Source: REEB509 sp044370335 (GTDB lineage Bacteria; Pseudomonadota; Alphaproteobacteria; Caulobacterales; Aquidulcibacteraceae). Taken from it: a stretch of 10,718 bases of DNA. Of this stretch, positions 1-6,843 are shown one piece after another. Numbering within the stretch: the stretch's first letter is position 1; every line of letters begins with the position of its first letter. Below the pieces are notes generated by a model that searched no databases, was not told the DNA's origin, and saw only the letters and a program-made list of their open reading frames with translations. Position numbers and translations under genes: made by a program. The stretch covers positions 1 to 10,718 of the forward strand of contig JBILVS010000096.1 of NCBI GenBank assembly GCA_044370335.1, given 5' to 3'.

Positions 1-1545
1 CGCGTCGCGGAGGAACGCCCGGGCGATGGCGATGCGCTGGCGTTCGCCCCCGGAAAGGGCGCCGCCGCGTTCGCCGACAGGGGCGTCATAGCCCATTGGC
101 AGGCGCTGGATGAACTCGTGCGCCGCCGCGGCTTTGGCGGCTTCGACGATGGCGGCGTCGGACGCGCCGGGCCGGCCCAAAGCGATGTTGGCCCGAATCG
201 TGTCGCTGAACAGCACCGCATCCTGCGAGACCATGGCGATGGCGTCCCGCAGCGAGGCGACCGTCAGCGTCCGGACATCCTGGCCGTCGATGCTGACCGC
301 GCCCGCGCTCACGTCATAGAGCCGGGGGATCAGGTTGAGCACCGTGGATTTACCTGACCCCGAAGGGCCCACGAGCGCGATCCTTTGGCCGGGGTTCGCC
401 GCAAAGCTGATCCCATCCAGCGCGACCCCGGCCCCATAAGAAAAGCGCACGCTTTCAAACCGGACGCCGCCGCCGTTCAACGCCAGGGGTTTGGCGTTGG
501 GCGCTTCGGTGACTTTCGGGGCCTCGTCAATGAGGGCCAAAACGCGGGCGCCGGCGGCGATGGCTTCGTTGGCGACCGTGTTGAACGAGCCCAAGGCCCG
601 TGCAGCCGGGGTCGCCGCGGCAATCGCTGTGATGATGCCCAAGAGATCGCCCACGGTCATGAGCTCGCCAAGGATGCGGCTCGCCGCCACCCACAAAACG
701 CCCGCCAGCGCCGCGCCGCCCAAAATCTCCAGCAAAGGATCAGACCGCGCCCGGTTATGCGCGAGCTTCATGGCGAGCCGCCGGCGTTCCTCAAAGGCGG
801 CCGCGACGCGGGCTTCTTCCCGGTCTTCGAGCCTGTAGGCGCGGATGAAGCGCGCCGCCCCGAGGCTTTCGGCCAGAAGCGCGGTCAAACCGCCGAGCTG
901 GGCCTGGGCGTCCTGGGTCTGCCGCCGCGCGCGCTTGGCGATGGACGACAACGGCCCGCCGGCGATGGCGAACACGCCGAGCACCAACAGCGCCACGACC
1001 CAATCGAAATAGAAGATCGCCGCCACCGACCCAATCAAGGTCAGCGCGTCCCGCAGCACCGCCTGCGCCCCGCGGACAAGGCCTTCTGCGATGACCGTGA
1101 TGTCGTTGGTGAAGCGGCTGATGAACCGGCCGCTCTCTTCCCGTTGCAGCCGCGCGAAATCGGCGCGGGTCAGGCTGTGGAACATCGCCTCTTGGATATC
1201 CCGCAACACCCGCAGGCCCAGATCCTGAGATGTCACCGCCGCGCCATAGATCGCGAGCGCCCGGATGGCGGTTGCGCCCAACACCGCCAGCGGCGCCAGT
1301 GTCAGGACATCGAGCCGCCCCTCCGTGAGGGCGTCGATCGTCCGGGCCATAATGACGCTGTAGGCGGTGGCCGTCAGCGCCACCAAAACCAGAAGTGGGG
1401 CGAGGGCCACAAGCAAGCCAAAGTGCGGCCGCACGAAAGCCTGCCACAGCCGGGCCAGCACTGGGCCGGCCGCCATCGGCGGCGGGATCGGATCATGAGA
1501 CGCCGGCGCCCGGGGGTGCTTAGTGTCCGTGCTCGGGATCGTCAT
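1..1545 (-). CDS. MsbA-like ABC exporter (ATPase/permease), 3' end beyond window
   Basis: Type I (ABCB/MsbA-like) half-transporter in the inner membrane, expected to work as a homodimer. I translated the minus strand by hand: 515 residues are visible before the left edge. The first ~315 residues form the transmembrane domain, with hydrophobic stretches near 41-60, 78-100, 170-195 and 277-310 and an MsbA-like ISRFTNDITVI segment near 143-153. The nucleotide-binding domain follows: Walker A GPSGSGKST at 393-401, Q-loop Gln441 and signature LSGGE at 497-501. Walker B and the H-loop lie outside, so the gene is cut by the window and not evidently broken. The start is uncertain. ATG at 1545 overlaps the DUF4170 gene by 26 bases, while ATG at 1476 leaves a 43-base gap; neither has a clear ribosome binding site. 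It is last in a run with pmbA, cysQ and DUF4170. In related bacteria that run leads to lipid A genes, so lipid A/LPS core flipping is the favoured but unproven role. Confidence 0.88.
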   Translation of the reverse strand, partial: MTIPSTDTKHPRAPASHDPIPPPMAAGPVLARLWQAFVRPHFGLLVALAPLLVLVALTATAYSVIMARTIDALTEGRLDVLTLAPLAVLGATAIRALAIYGAAVTSQDLGLRVLRDIQEAMFHSLTRADFARLQREESGRFISRFTNDITVIAEGLVRGAQAVLRDALTLIGSVAAIFYFDWVVALLVLGVFAIAGGPLSSIAKRARRQTQDAQAQLGGLTALLAESLGAARFIRAYRLEDREEARVAAAFEERRRLAMKLAHNRARSDPLLEILGGAALAGVLWVAASRILGELMTVGDLLGIITAIAAATPAARALGSFNTVANEAIAAGARVLALIDEAPKVTEAPNAKPLALNGGGVRFESVRFSYGAGVALDGISFAANPGQRIALVGPSGSGKSTVLNLIPRLYDVSAGAVSIDGQDVRTLTVASLRDAIAMVSQDAVLFSDTIRANIALGRPGASDAAIVEAAKAAAAHEFIQRLPMGYDAPVGERGGALSGGERQRIAIARAFLRDA

Positions 1546-1768
1546 CGGGATCGAGCAGGCGGTGGGCGTGGATGATGAAATAGCGCATGCGGGCGTTGTC
1601 GACCGTGCGCTGGGCGGCGGACTTCCACGCGTCGTAGGCGGTGCGATAATTCGGATAGGCGCCGATGAAATCGACCTTCGACAGATCCGCAAACTCCGGC
1701 CTGTCGAGCTGAGCGAGCTCGCCGCCGATCACCAGATGCAACAGCTGCGGGGCGGGTTTGTCGCTCAT
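1520..1768 (-). CDS. DUF4170 family small protein
   Basis: An 82-residue soluble protein of unknown function, with no signal peptide or membrane segment. I recognise the DUF4170 pattern: an N-terminal strand HLVIGGEL (11-18), then KVDFIGAYPNYRTAYDAWKS (31-50) and an MRYFIIHAHRLLDP segment (61-74), ending in an acidic and His-rich tail. The central GAYPNYRTAYDAW reads like a small alpha/beta fold. The ATG at 1768 shares ATGA with the stop of the upstream cysQ-like gene, and a GAGG ribosome binding site at 1774-1777 lies 5 bases before it inside cysQ, so translational coupling is likely. The family typically sits between a CysQ/IMPase gene and late lipid A genes in alphaproteobacteria, which suggests an envelope-related or regulatory role, but no activity can be assigned from sequence. 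Confidence 0.88.
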   Translation of the reverse strand: MSDKPAPQLLHLVIGGELAQLDRPEFADLSKVDFIGAYPNYRTAYDAWKSAAQRTVDNARMRYFIIHAHRLLDPDDDPEHGH

Positions 1769-2601
1769 GACGCCTCGTCCTCTGCGGCCACTTTGCGATT
1801 CACGGCCCAATCCTTGGGGTGCGGGGTAGAGAAGACCTGCGCGCAAAGCAAGGGGTGAAGGCGCGCCCCCGCGGCGACGACGCCTGGGTTGCGGGGCTTG
1901 GTCCCATTGAAGCGCAGCGGCGCCCCCCACGGGTCGGTCACCAGCCCGCCCGCGGCCAGCACCAGCGCCGCGCCGCCCGCAATGTCCCAATCGTGCTTAT
2001 AGCCCAGAAACACCGACCCGTCGGCGCGGCCCGCTGCCACAAGCGCCAGCCGATAGGCGAGCGAGGCTTTGAACACCGTCGTCACAGGCGGCCATGGCGG
2101 CGTCCAATGCGCCTGCTTGAACCAGGTATCCTTGCCGATCAGGGTGGCGCCTTCGAGAACGTCCCGGTCCGACACGCTGAGGCGTTCCCCGTTGCAGAAG
2201 GCGCCCTCGCCAACGATGGCGGTGAACATTTCCTCCGTAATCGGATTATAAACTACGCCCGCCGCCGTTGCGCCCCCGACGCTGAGCCCGATCGAGACCG
2301 CACATTCCGGCTCATGGTCAAGAAAGGCCTGGGTCCCGTCGAGGGGATCGACGATGAAGGCCCGTTCGCGGTCCAGCCGTTCGGCGTTGTCGGGGCTTTC
2401 CTCCGACAGCCAGCCATAAGAAGGCCGCGCTGGGCGCAGGATCGCCTCCATAGCCTCGTTTACCGCAAAGTCGATCTCGGTGACCGGACCCGCCGCGCCC
2501 TTCGACCAGGTTTCCACCCGCGCGCCGAACGCCTCGCGGATCAGGGCCCCGCCGGTGCGGGCGGCGTCGGTCATGAGCGCGAGATCGGCGGACAGGTCCA
2601 T
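1765..2601 (-). CDS. cysQ: CysQ-like 3'(2'),5'-bisphosphate nucleotidase / inositol monophosphatase family
   Basis: A 278-residue Mg2+-dependent, lithium-sensitive-type phosphatase of the FIG/IMPase superfamily. Visible motifs are VTEIDFAVNE (40-49), the acidic metal ligands in SEESPD (66-71), the hallmark DPLDGTQAF (85-93) and the second hallmark WDIAGGAALVLAAGG (205-219). All expected metal-binding residues are present and the length is normal. CysQ members hydrolyse 3'-phosphoadenosine 5'-phosphate to AMP, clearing the by-product of sulfate assimilation and sulfotransfer. The superfamily also includes inositol-phosphate phosphatases, and the substrate cannot be settled here; CysQ is favoured by the neighbourhood with PmbA and DUF4170. 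The ATG at 2601 lies 7 bases after the pmbA stop. A GGAGGGG at 2614-2620 on the minus strand is rather far (12 bases) but may serve as ribosome binding site. Its stop overlaps the DUF4170 start. Confidence 0.92.
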   Translation of the reverse strand: MDLSADLALMTDAARTGGALIREAFGARVETWSKGAAGPVTEIDFAVNEAMEAILRPARPSYGWLSEESPDNAERLDRERAFIVDPLDGTQAFLDHEPECAVSIGLSVGGATAAGVVYNPITEEMFTAIVGEGAFCNGERLSVSDRDVLEGATLIGKDTWFKQAHWTPPWPPVTTVFKASLAYRLALVAAGRADGSVFLGYKHDWDIAGGAALVLAAGGLVTDPWGAPLRFNGTKPRNPGVVAAGARLHPLLCAQVFSTPHPKDWAVNRKVAAEDEAS

Positions 2602-2608
2602 CGCGGCT

Positions 2609-3952
2609 TCAGGCCCCTCCGATGCTAAGGCTGTCGAGCATCAGGCTCGGCGCGGTGAAGCCGCCGCGCTCCTCAAGGTCAGCGCCGCAGATGAGGCGGG
2701 GATACATCTCGAGGAGGTTCCCCGCGATCGTGACCTCGTGCACCGGATGCACAGCTTGCCCTTTCGCGAACCAGTAACCTGAGACGCCCACTGACCAATC
2801 ACCGGTATTGGCGTTGAGGGCGGGGGAGAACATCTCGGTGACGACGAGCCCCTTGCCGGCCTGGCGCATCAAATCGGCCAGCGTGCCTTCGCCGGGAGAA
2901 ACCGAGAGGTTCGAAGTTCCCGCTCCCGGTGGGCCGCCGTGGCCGACGGTGGCGTGGCCTGTCGGTTTGAGCTTCAGTTGCCGGGCCGTGGCGCTGTTCA
3001 ACAGCCAGGTCGTCAGCACGCCCTCATCGATGAGCGCGCGCTTTGTCACCGCTCCGCCTTCGCCGTCGAAGGCGCGGGAGGCGAGGCCCCGCTTCTTGAA
3101 CGGGTCTTCGGTCAGCGTGAAGGTTTCGGGCAGGATCCGCTGGCCGAGCTTGTCTTTCAGAAACGACACCCCGCGGGCGACCGCCGGGCCGTTGATGGCG
3201 CCGAGGATCGGGGCGATGATCCGGCCGGCGAGGCGGGCCTCAAACAGCACTGGCGCGGTTTGGCTTTTGATCTTCTTGGCGCCCAGCCGCCGCACCGCCC
3301 GTGCTGCCGCGATCGCCCCGATGGCTGCCGCCTCTGGCAGATCCGCATAAAACCGGCGGGTGGCGTATTCATAGTCCCGCTCTTTGGCCCCATCCCGCTC
3401 CGCGATGGGCGACACGCCCAGCGAATAACTCGTGCCGGCGGAGCGGCCGAGAAACCCCTCGCTCGTGGCGATCAGGTGCCCAGACACCCCATAGCTCGCC
3501 GAGGCTCCGCCGGAGTTGGCGACGCCCTTTACCGCGAGCGCCGCCGCTTCGCAGGCCAGTGCCGCCTCCTCCAAGGCTTGGGCGCTTGGGCGGGCTGTGT
3601 CTTCGTTCTCAAGCGCCTTGATGGTTTTGACCCGATAGGCGGGGTCGAGCAGGCCGCAATAGGGGTCTTCCGGGGCGAGTTTCGCCATCGAGACCACCCG
3701 GTCGGCCAGGGCCTTGACCCCGGCTGCGCTCAGATCGGTGACCACAGCCCCGGCCTGCCGCTTGCCGATAAAGGCCCGCAAGGCGAGCGAGCGGCTTTCG
3801 TCCCGCTCCACCCCCTCAAGCTGGCCGAGCCGCACTTCGACGGACTGGCTTTCCCCAAAGGCGATGGAGACTTCAGCCGCTTCCGCGCCGCAGCGGTGGG
3901 CCCACGTCAACGCAGCGTCGACGACGGCTTCAGGATCAAACGCTTTCGACAT
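2609..3952 (-). CDS. pmbA: PmbA/TldE, metallopeptidase-related partner of TldD
   Basis: A 447-residue cytoplasmic protein of the TldD/PmbA (peptidase U62) family. In characterised systems TldE (PmbA) pairs with TldD to form a heteromeric protease that processes microcin B17, CcdA and other peptides. The N-terminal half carries the usual GAEAAEVSI...SVEVR start (22-41) and an ERDYEYATRRF stretch (191-201). The C-terminal half holds FDGEGGAVTKRALIDEGVL (295-313), a Gly/Pro-rich GHGGPPGAGTSN (337-348) and a C-terminal SLSIGG. The HExxxH zinc motif of TldD is absent: the corresponding place reads LFEARLAGRI (236-245). This makes it the non-catalytic TldE type. I chose ATG 3952 (MSKAFDPE), preceded by AAGGGA at 3955-3960 with tight spacing; the longer in-frame TTG start at 3997 adds an unconvincing Pro-rich leader. 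It sits 55 bases after the MAPEG gene and 7 bases before cysQ. No tldD lies in the window. Confidence 0.93.
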   Translation of the reverse strand: MSKAFDPEAVVDAALTWAHRCGAEAAEVSIAFGESQSVEVRLGQLEGVERDESRSLALRAFIGKRQAGAVVTDLSAAGVKALADRVVSMAKLAPEDPYCGLLDPAYRVKTIKALENEDTARPSAQALEEAALACEAAALAVKGVANSGGASASYGVSGHLIATSEGFLGRSAGTSYSLGVSPIAERDGAKERDYEYATRRFYADLPEAAAIGAIAAARAVRRLGAKKIKSQTAPVLFEARLAGRIIAPILGAINGPAVARGVSFLKDKLGQRILPETFTLTEDPFKKRGLASRAFDGEGGAVTKRALIDEGVLTTWLLNSATARQLKLKPTGHATVGHGGPPGAGTSNLSVSPGEGTLADLMRQAGKGLVVTEMFSPALNANTGDWSVGVSGYWFAKGQAVHPVHEVTIAGNLLEMYPRLICGADLEERGGFTAPSLMLDSLSIGGA

Positions 3953-3998
3953 TATCCCTTGTATGGGGGTTCGCCGCGGGAAGGGCAATGGCGGCAAA

Positions 3999-4018
3999 GC
4001 GCGCTATTCAGAGCGCGC
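3999..4018 (-). terminator. Small hairpin over the MAPEG stop codon (possible weak terminator)
   Basis: A perfect 7-bp inverted repeat (GCGCGCT / AGCGCGC) with a 6-base loop that includes part of the TGA stop of the MAPEG-family gene. On the minus strand it is followed by only three T residues, so it would be at best a partial terminator or a processing/stability element reducing read-through into pmbA. Its short stem and weak T run keep confidence low. Confidence 0.3.
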
Positions 4019-4418
4019 CCGAGAACGCCACCGCGATCAGCCCGAAGCCCAAGAGTCCGAAGGCGGTCCAGGTCAACAGCGTCCCGAACATGCGTCCAGC
4101 GTTGCGCTCGCCGGTGGAAAGGCCGATCCCGTGCAGCAGCCGGCCCAGGGTCAGGCTGATCCCCACCGCATGCATTAGCCACACCGGGGTCGCCTGCAGC
4201 CAGGCCAGAAGCACAAGCCCCACGAGGCCCGCCGGGATATATTCCGCCGCGTTGGCGTGGGCCCGCATCGCCCGTTGCATGATCGGGTTGCCGCCGTCGC
4301 CCATCAGCACCTTTTGCGACCGGCGGGCGCCCACGGTCATGAAGGCGAGCCACAACAGGATCAGGATATTGACCCCGGCATAGACCGCGACCCATTCAGT
4401 CGGCGTCAGATACGGCAT
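4008..4418 (-). CDS. MAPEG family membrane protein
   Basis: A 136-residue integral inner-membrane protein of the MAPEG family (membrane-associated proteins in eicosanoid and glutathione metabolism). Four hydrophobic helices are visible, roughly at 10-30, 62-77, 80-98 and 110-133. The family's conserved RAHANAAEYIPAGL follows TM1 (52-65), and GRLLHGIGL lies in TM3 (92-100). Eukaryotic members are trimeric glutathione-dependent transferases and peroxidases; most bacterial members have no known substrate, so I assign only the family. The ATG at 4418 has a strong ribosome binding site 7 bases upstream. It is the first gene of the run into pmbA. A small hairpin spans its stop codon, so co-transcription with pmbA may be partial. 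Confidence 0.93.
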   Translation of the reverse strand: MPYLTPTEWVAVYAGVNILILLWLAFMTVGARRSQKVLMGDGGNPIMQRAMRAHANAAEYIPAGLVGLVLLAWLQATPVWLMHAVGISLTLGRLLHGIGLSTGERNAGRMFGTLLTWTAFGLLGFGLIAVAFSGAL

Positions 4419-4425
4419 GGCTGTT

Positions 4426-4433
4426 TCCTCCCC
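4426..4433 (-). promoter_or_regulatory. Ribosome binding site of the MAPEG gene
   Basis: GGGGAGGA on the minus strand, 7 bases before the ATG at 4418. It is the strongest Shine-Dalgarno match in the window and fixes the MAPEG start. Confidence 0.8.
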
Positions 4434-4588
4434 GTTTGGACTCGTTACCAGGGCCTTACCGGCTTAAGTCGCTGCAATCGAGGGAATAATCTTCCTAGTC
4501 GCAAGCATTTCTTCATCCGTGTACGGCAGATTGGCTGGGCTTGATGACGCCGGAGGCGTTCTTCGGGTGGTTTGGGGTCGATAGGGAA

Positions 4589-4621
4589 CGGCGGCCGGGG
4601 CAAAGACAAGCTCCGCCGCCG
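4589..4621 (-). terminator. Probable intrinsic terminator after the ubiA-glycosylase-methyltransferase unit
   Basis: An inverted repeat begins 10 bases after the methyltransferase stop. The outer arms CGGCGGC / GCCGCCG pair over 7 bp, then a one-base bulge and four more pairs (one G-U) close a 10-base loop. On the minus strand the sequence after the hairpin is TTCCCTATC, a poor T run. The position and stability suit a terminator, but it may need Rho or act mainly as a 3' end stabiliser. Confidence 0.5.
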
Positions 4622-4631
4622 AACCCGTATC

Positions 4632-5276
4632 CTAGGCGAGCCGCCAGACGCCGGTGCGCTTGATCTCCTGGTCTTCCAGATCCCTTGAGACCGGCACCTC
4701 ATATTCGGCCACCTTTTCCAGGGCTTCTTTCGGCAGATAGGCCCGGCCCGGATCGCCCACGAGCACCATGCGGCCGCGGCTTGCGGCGTCTTGCAGCCAC
4801 GCCAGCAGGCGGGTGGCGATGTCCCGGTCATAGAACAGATCCCCGACCAAGATCACGTCTTCCCCCGGCGGGACGGCCAGCGCGTCGGCCGCTTCCGCGG
4901 CGACTGACACCTGATTGAGGGCCGCGTTCAGGCCCACAGCCACGGGAGAAAAAGGATCAAGGTCCACCGCTCGGGCCGAAGACGCCCCCGCCGTCATCGC
5001 GGCAATCGCCACAAGCCCCGACCCGGCCGCCACGTCCAGCACCGTTCGCCCCGCGACAAGCCCCGGGTGGTCAAGCACATGGCGAGCGAGCGCCTGCCCC
5101 CCGGCCCAGGCGAAGGCCCAAAACGGCGGCGGCAGGCCCTGCTCGCCGAGTTCCTCCTCCGTCATCCGCCACAGCGCCACGCTGTCATCCGCCAGATGAA
5201 GGCGCAGTTCAGGAGTATGGGGCGGGGCCAGAACGCGGGTGTTGGTCCGGATGAAGGCTTCGCGGTCGGTGATCAT
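4632..5276 (-). CDS. METTL20-type (ETF-beta) protein-lysine methyltransferase
   Basis: A 214-residue class I S-adenosylmethionine-dependent methyltransferase. Visible in order: PPFWAFAWAGGQALARHVLD (50-69), SAM motif I VLDVAAGSG (79-87), the acidic post-I DLDPFSPVAVGLNAALN (105-121), GDLFYDRDIATRLLAWL (145-161), GDPGR (174-178) and a final VWRL. The WA-W-GGQ block, GD-FYD and GDPGR are hallmarks of METTL20/ETFBKMT, which trimethylates lysines of electron-transfer flavoprotein beta in human mitochondria. The Agrobacterium homologue is known to act on ETF-beta and ribosomal protein L7/L12. The substrate here is inferred from that similarity. Generic pipelines may label it a ribosomal L11 or nicotinamide methyltransferase. 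The ATG at 5276 sits in an ATGA overlap with the glycosylase stop and has only a weak ribosome binding site, implying translational coupling. Last gene of the ubiA unit. Confidence 0.88.
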   Translation of the reverse strand: MITDREAFIRTNTRVLAPPHTPELRLHLADDSVALWRMTEEELGEQGLPPPFWAFAWAGGQALARHVLDHPGLVAGRTVLDVAAGSGLVAIAAMTAGASSARAVDLDPFSPVAVGLNAALNQVSVAAEAADALAVPPGEDVILVGDLFYDRDIATRLLAWLQDAASRGRMVLVGDPGRAYLPKEALEKVAEYEVPVSRDLEDQEIKRTGVWRLA

Positions 5277-5890
5277 GGAGTGGCCGTATCCACCGCCCGC
5301 CAGCAGTGCCAGGCGGCGGCAGATCGGAACGGGGCGTACCGGTCTCCGAAGGCTTTCAGAGCTTTGGGCGCGAGCTTTTCGCCGTACAGCCGTTCCACCC
5401 CCTTGCGGACGCCCAGATCGTCGTGGGGCCAGATATCGGGCCGCCCCAGGGTGAACATCAGATACATCTGCACCGTCCAGAGGCCGACGCCGCGCACCGC
5501 AGTAAGGCGGGCCACGATCTCATCATCGGCCAGGGGCGCGACGTGCTCGGCGTCCGGCACCACGCCTTCCAGCCGCTTCTGCGCGAGATCTTTCAGCGCC
5601 GCCTGCTTTTGTCGCGACAACCCCGCCCCTCGAAGAGTCTCGGGGTCGGCTTGCAGAAACGCCGCCGGCGGGGGGATGTCGGCGCTGGGGAACAGGGCCA
5701 AGGTGCGGGACAGGATTGTCGCCGCCGCTTTCCCTGAAAGCTGTTGATAGACAACGGCCCGGAACAGGGCGGCGTACGGGTCGGGGTCATCCGCCCGGGT
5801 CGCTCCCGGCCAGGGCGGGTGCGCCTTTACGGCCTTGCGCATCGCCGGGCAGGCCTTGGCGAGCCAGCGTTCCGCTTCGCCCCCGCTCAT
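5273..5890 (-). CDS. DNA-3-methyladenine glycosylase (AlkA/Mag type, HhH-GPD superfamily)
   Basis: A 205-residue base-excision repair enzyme that removes alkylated purines by cleaving the N-glycosidic bond. It has the HhH-GPD core only: an AlkA-like FRAVVYQQLSGKAAATI segment (43-59), the helix-hairpin-helix with Gly/Pro-type loop LTAVRGVGLWTVQMY (129-143), and the catalytic region DIWPHDDLGVRKG (152-164). By alignment with AlkA Asp238, Asp158 is the likely catalytic aspartate. No four-cysteine iron-sulfur cluster follows, which argues against an EndoIII/MutY member. It is shorter than E. coli AlkA (282) because the N-terminal domain is absent, like yeast Mag-type proteins. The start at 5890 overlaps the ubiA stop by ATGA, and its stop overlaps the methyltransferase start the same way. 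No Ada-type regulator or alkylation-response operator is visible nearby, so expression probably follows ubiA. Confidence 0.92.
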   Translation of the reverse strand: MSGGEAERWLAKACPAMRKAVKAHPPWPGATRADDPDPYAALFRAVVYQQLSGKAAATILSRTLALFPSADIPPPAAFLQADPETLRGAGLSRQKQAALKDLAQKRLEGVVPDAEHVAPLADDEIVARLTAVRGVGLWTVQMYLMFTLGRPDIWPHDDLGVRKGVERLYGEKLAPKALKAFGDRYAPFRSAAAWHCWRAVDTATP

Positions 5891-6843
5891 GACACGGTCC
5901 GGATCAGGGGGTCGATGGCGAAAGCCAGGATCACCGCGAGCCCCACGGTCTGGTTGGCCTTGAACGCTTCAAGCGCCGAAGCGGGCGAAGCGGGATCGGT
6001 CCGCTCCACCAGCGGATAGATCATGAGGGCGCCGATGACGCCGAAGGCTCCCGTCACCCAAAGTCCCGCCCCCGCGACGGCCGCCGCCGCCGCCCATAAA
6101 AACAGCGCCAAAACATAAAATCCAAAGGTCCAAGGCTTCCAGCGATCGCCGAACAGCCGCGCCGTCGACCGCACCCCGATCAGCGCGTCGTCTTCCTTAT
6201 CCTGCAGGGCGTAGAGCGTGTCATAAGCGATCGTCCAGGCGACGCAGCCCGCATACAACAGCCACCCCTCTGGCAGGATCGCCTGCGTGTCGCTCGCCGC
6301 CGCCCCCACAAGCGCGCCCCAGGAAAAGGTCAGCCCAAGCCACGCCTGCGGCCACCACGTGATCCGCTTCATAAACGGATAGGCCGCCACCAGCGGTAGA
6401 GCGCATAGCGACACGATCTGCGCCAAAGGCGGCAGCGCGAGCAGAACGCTAAGGCCGACAAGGCATTGCGCCAAAAGCCAAGCCCAGGCCTCTTTCGTGC
6501 TTATCCGCCCCGACGGCAACGGCCGCGCCGCGGTCCGCGCCACCTGCGCGTCGATTTTGCGGTCCACGATGTCGTTATAGGTGCAGCCCGCCCCCCGCAT
6601 CGCCACCGCGCCGACCAGAAACAGCGCGGCGAACATCGCGTCCTGCGGCCAGAGTCCGTCCTCGATCCGCACGGCCGCCAGGCCCATCAGGCACGGCAGG
6701 AACAGGAGCCGCCAGCCCACGGGCCGGTCCCAGCGCGAGAGTTGCGCCAACGCCGCCGCTTTGGGGGGCAGCGCGTCGGTCCAATGTCGTGCGGGCGCAT
6801 CCTGTGTCTTCAAGGTCGCAGGGCTCCTTCGTTTCGTCTCCAT
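5887..6843 (-). CDS. ubiA: 4-hydroxybenzoate polyprenyltransferase UbiA
   Basis: A 318-residue integral membrane prenyltransferase that joins a polyprenyl chain to 4-hydroxybenzoate, the first membrane step of ubiquinone synthesis. Both aspartate-rich motifs are intact: NDIVDRKID (90-98), which binds the prenyl diphosphate through Mg2+, and YALQDKEDD (211-219). The ARPLPSGRIS stretch (106-115) and GVRSTARLFG (223-232) are typical of UbiA. About eight hydrophobic helices are visible between 45 and 315. I chose ATG 6843 (METKRR), leaving a polar ~34-residue N-terminal tail before the RWDRPVGW start of the family domain. The frame stays open upstream to 7269, but that part is low-complexity, lies antisense to the ABC gene start and has only a GTG start. 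Other UbiA-family substrates (heme O, homogentisate) are less likely given the sequence detail. Head of a unit with the glycosylase and the methyltransferase. Confidence 0.95.
   Translation of the reverse strand: METKRRSPATLKTQDAPARHWTDALPPKAAALAQLSRWDRPVGWRLLFLPCLMGLAAVRIEDGLWPQDAMFAALFLVGAVAMRGAGCTYNDIVDRKIDAQVARTAARPLPSGRISTKEAWAWLLAQCLVGLSVLLALPPLAQIVSLCALPLVAAYPFMKRITWWPQAWLGLTFSWGALVGAAASDTQAILPEGWLLYAGCVAWTIAYDTLYALQDKEDDALIGVRSTARLFGDRWKPWTFGFYVLALFLWAAAAAVAGAGLWVTGAFGVIGALMIYPLVERTDPASPASALEAFKANQTVGLAVILAFAIDPLIRTVS

Larger units (their letters stand above)
4419..4631. other. Intergenic spacer between the MAPEG gene and the ubiA operon
   Basis: This 213-base gap separates two same-strand units. 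It holds the likely terminator of the upstream ubiA unit (4589-4621) and should contain the promoter of the MAPEG-pmbA unit. The stretch around 4476-4520 is clearly richer in A and T than its surroundings and includes GATTAT on the minus strand as a possible -10. I could not find a matching -35 at good spacing, so no promoter is called. Confidence 0.5.

Noticed and set aside
385..1575. A 396-codon open frame on the plus strand.
   Set aside because: It is antisense to the MsbA-like exporter, which has full ABC motifs. The predicted protein is Arg/Gln/Pro/His-rich with no domain, as expected for antisense frames in GC-rich DNA.
2939..4159. A 406-codon open frame on the plus strand.
   Set aside because: It is antisense to pmbA and part of the MAPEG gene, crosses two real genes, and has low-complexity Arg/Pro/Gly composition.
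4419..4600. A sigma-70 or RpoH promoter for the MAPEG gene (CTTGCGA or GATTAT on the minus strand).
   Set aside because: No pair of -35 and -10 elements has both acceptable sequence and spacing, so calling one would be guesswork.
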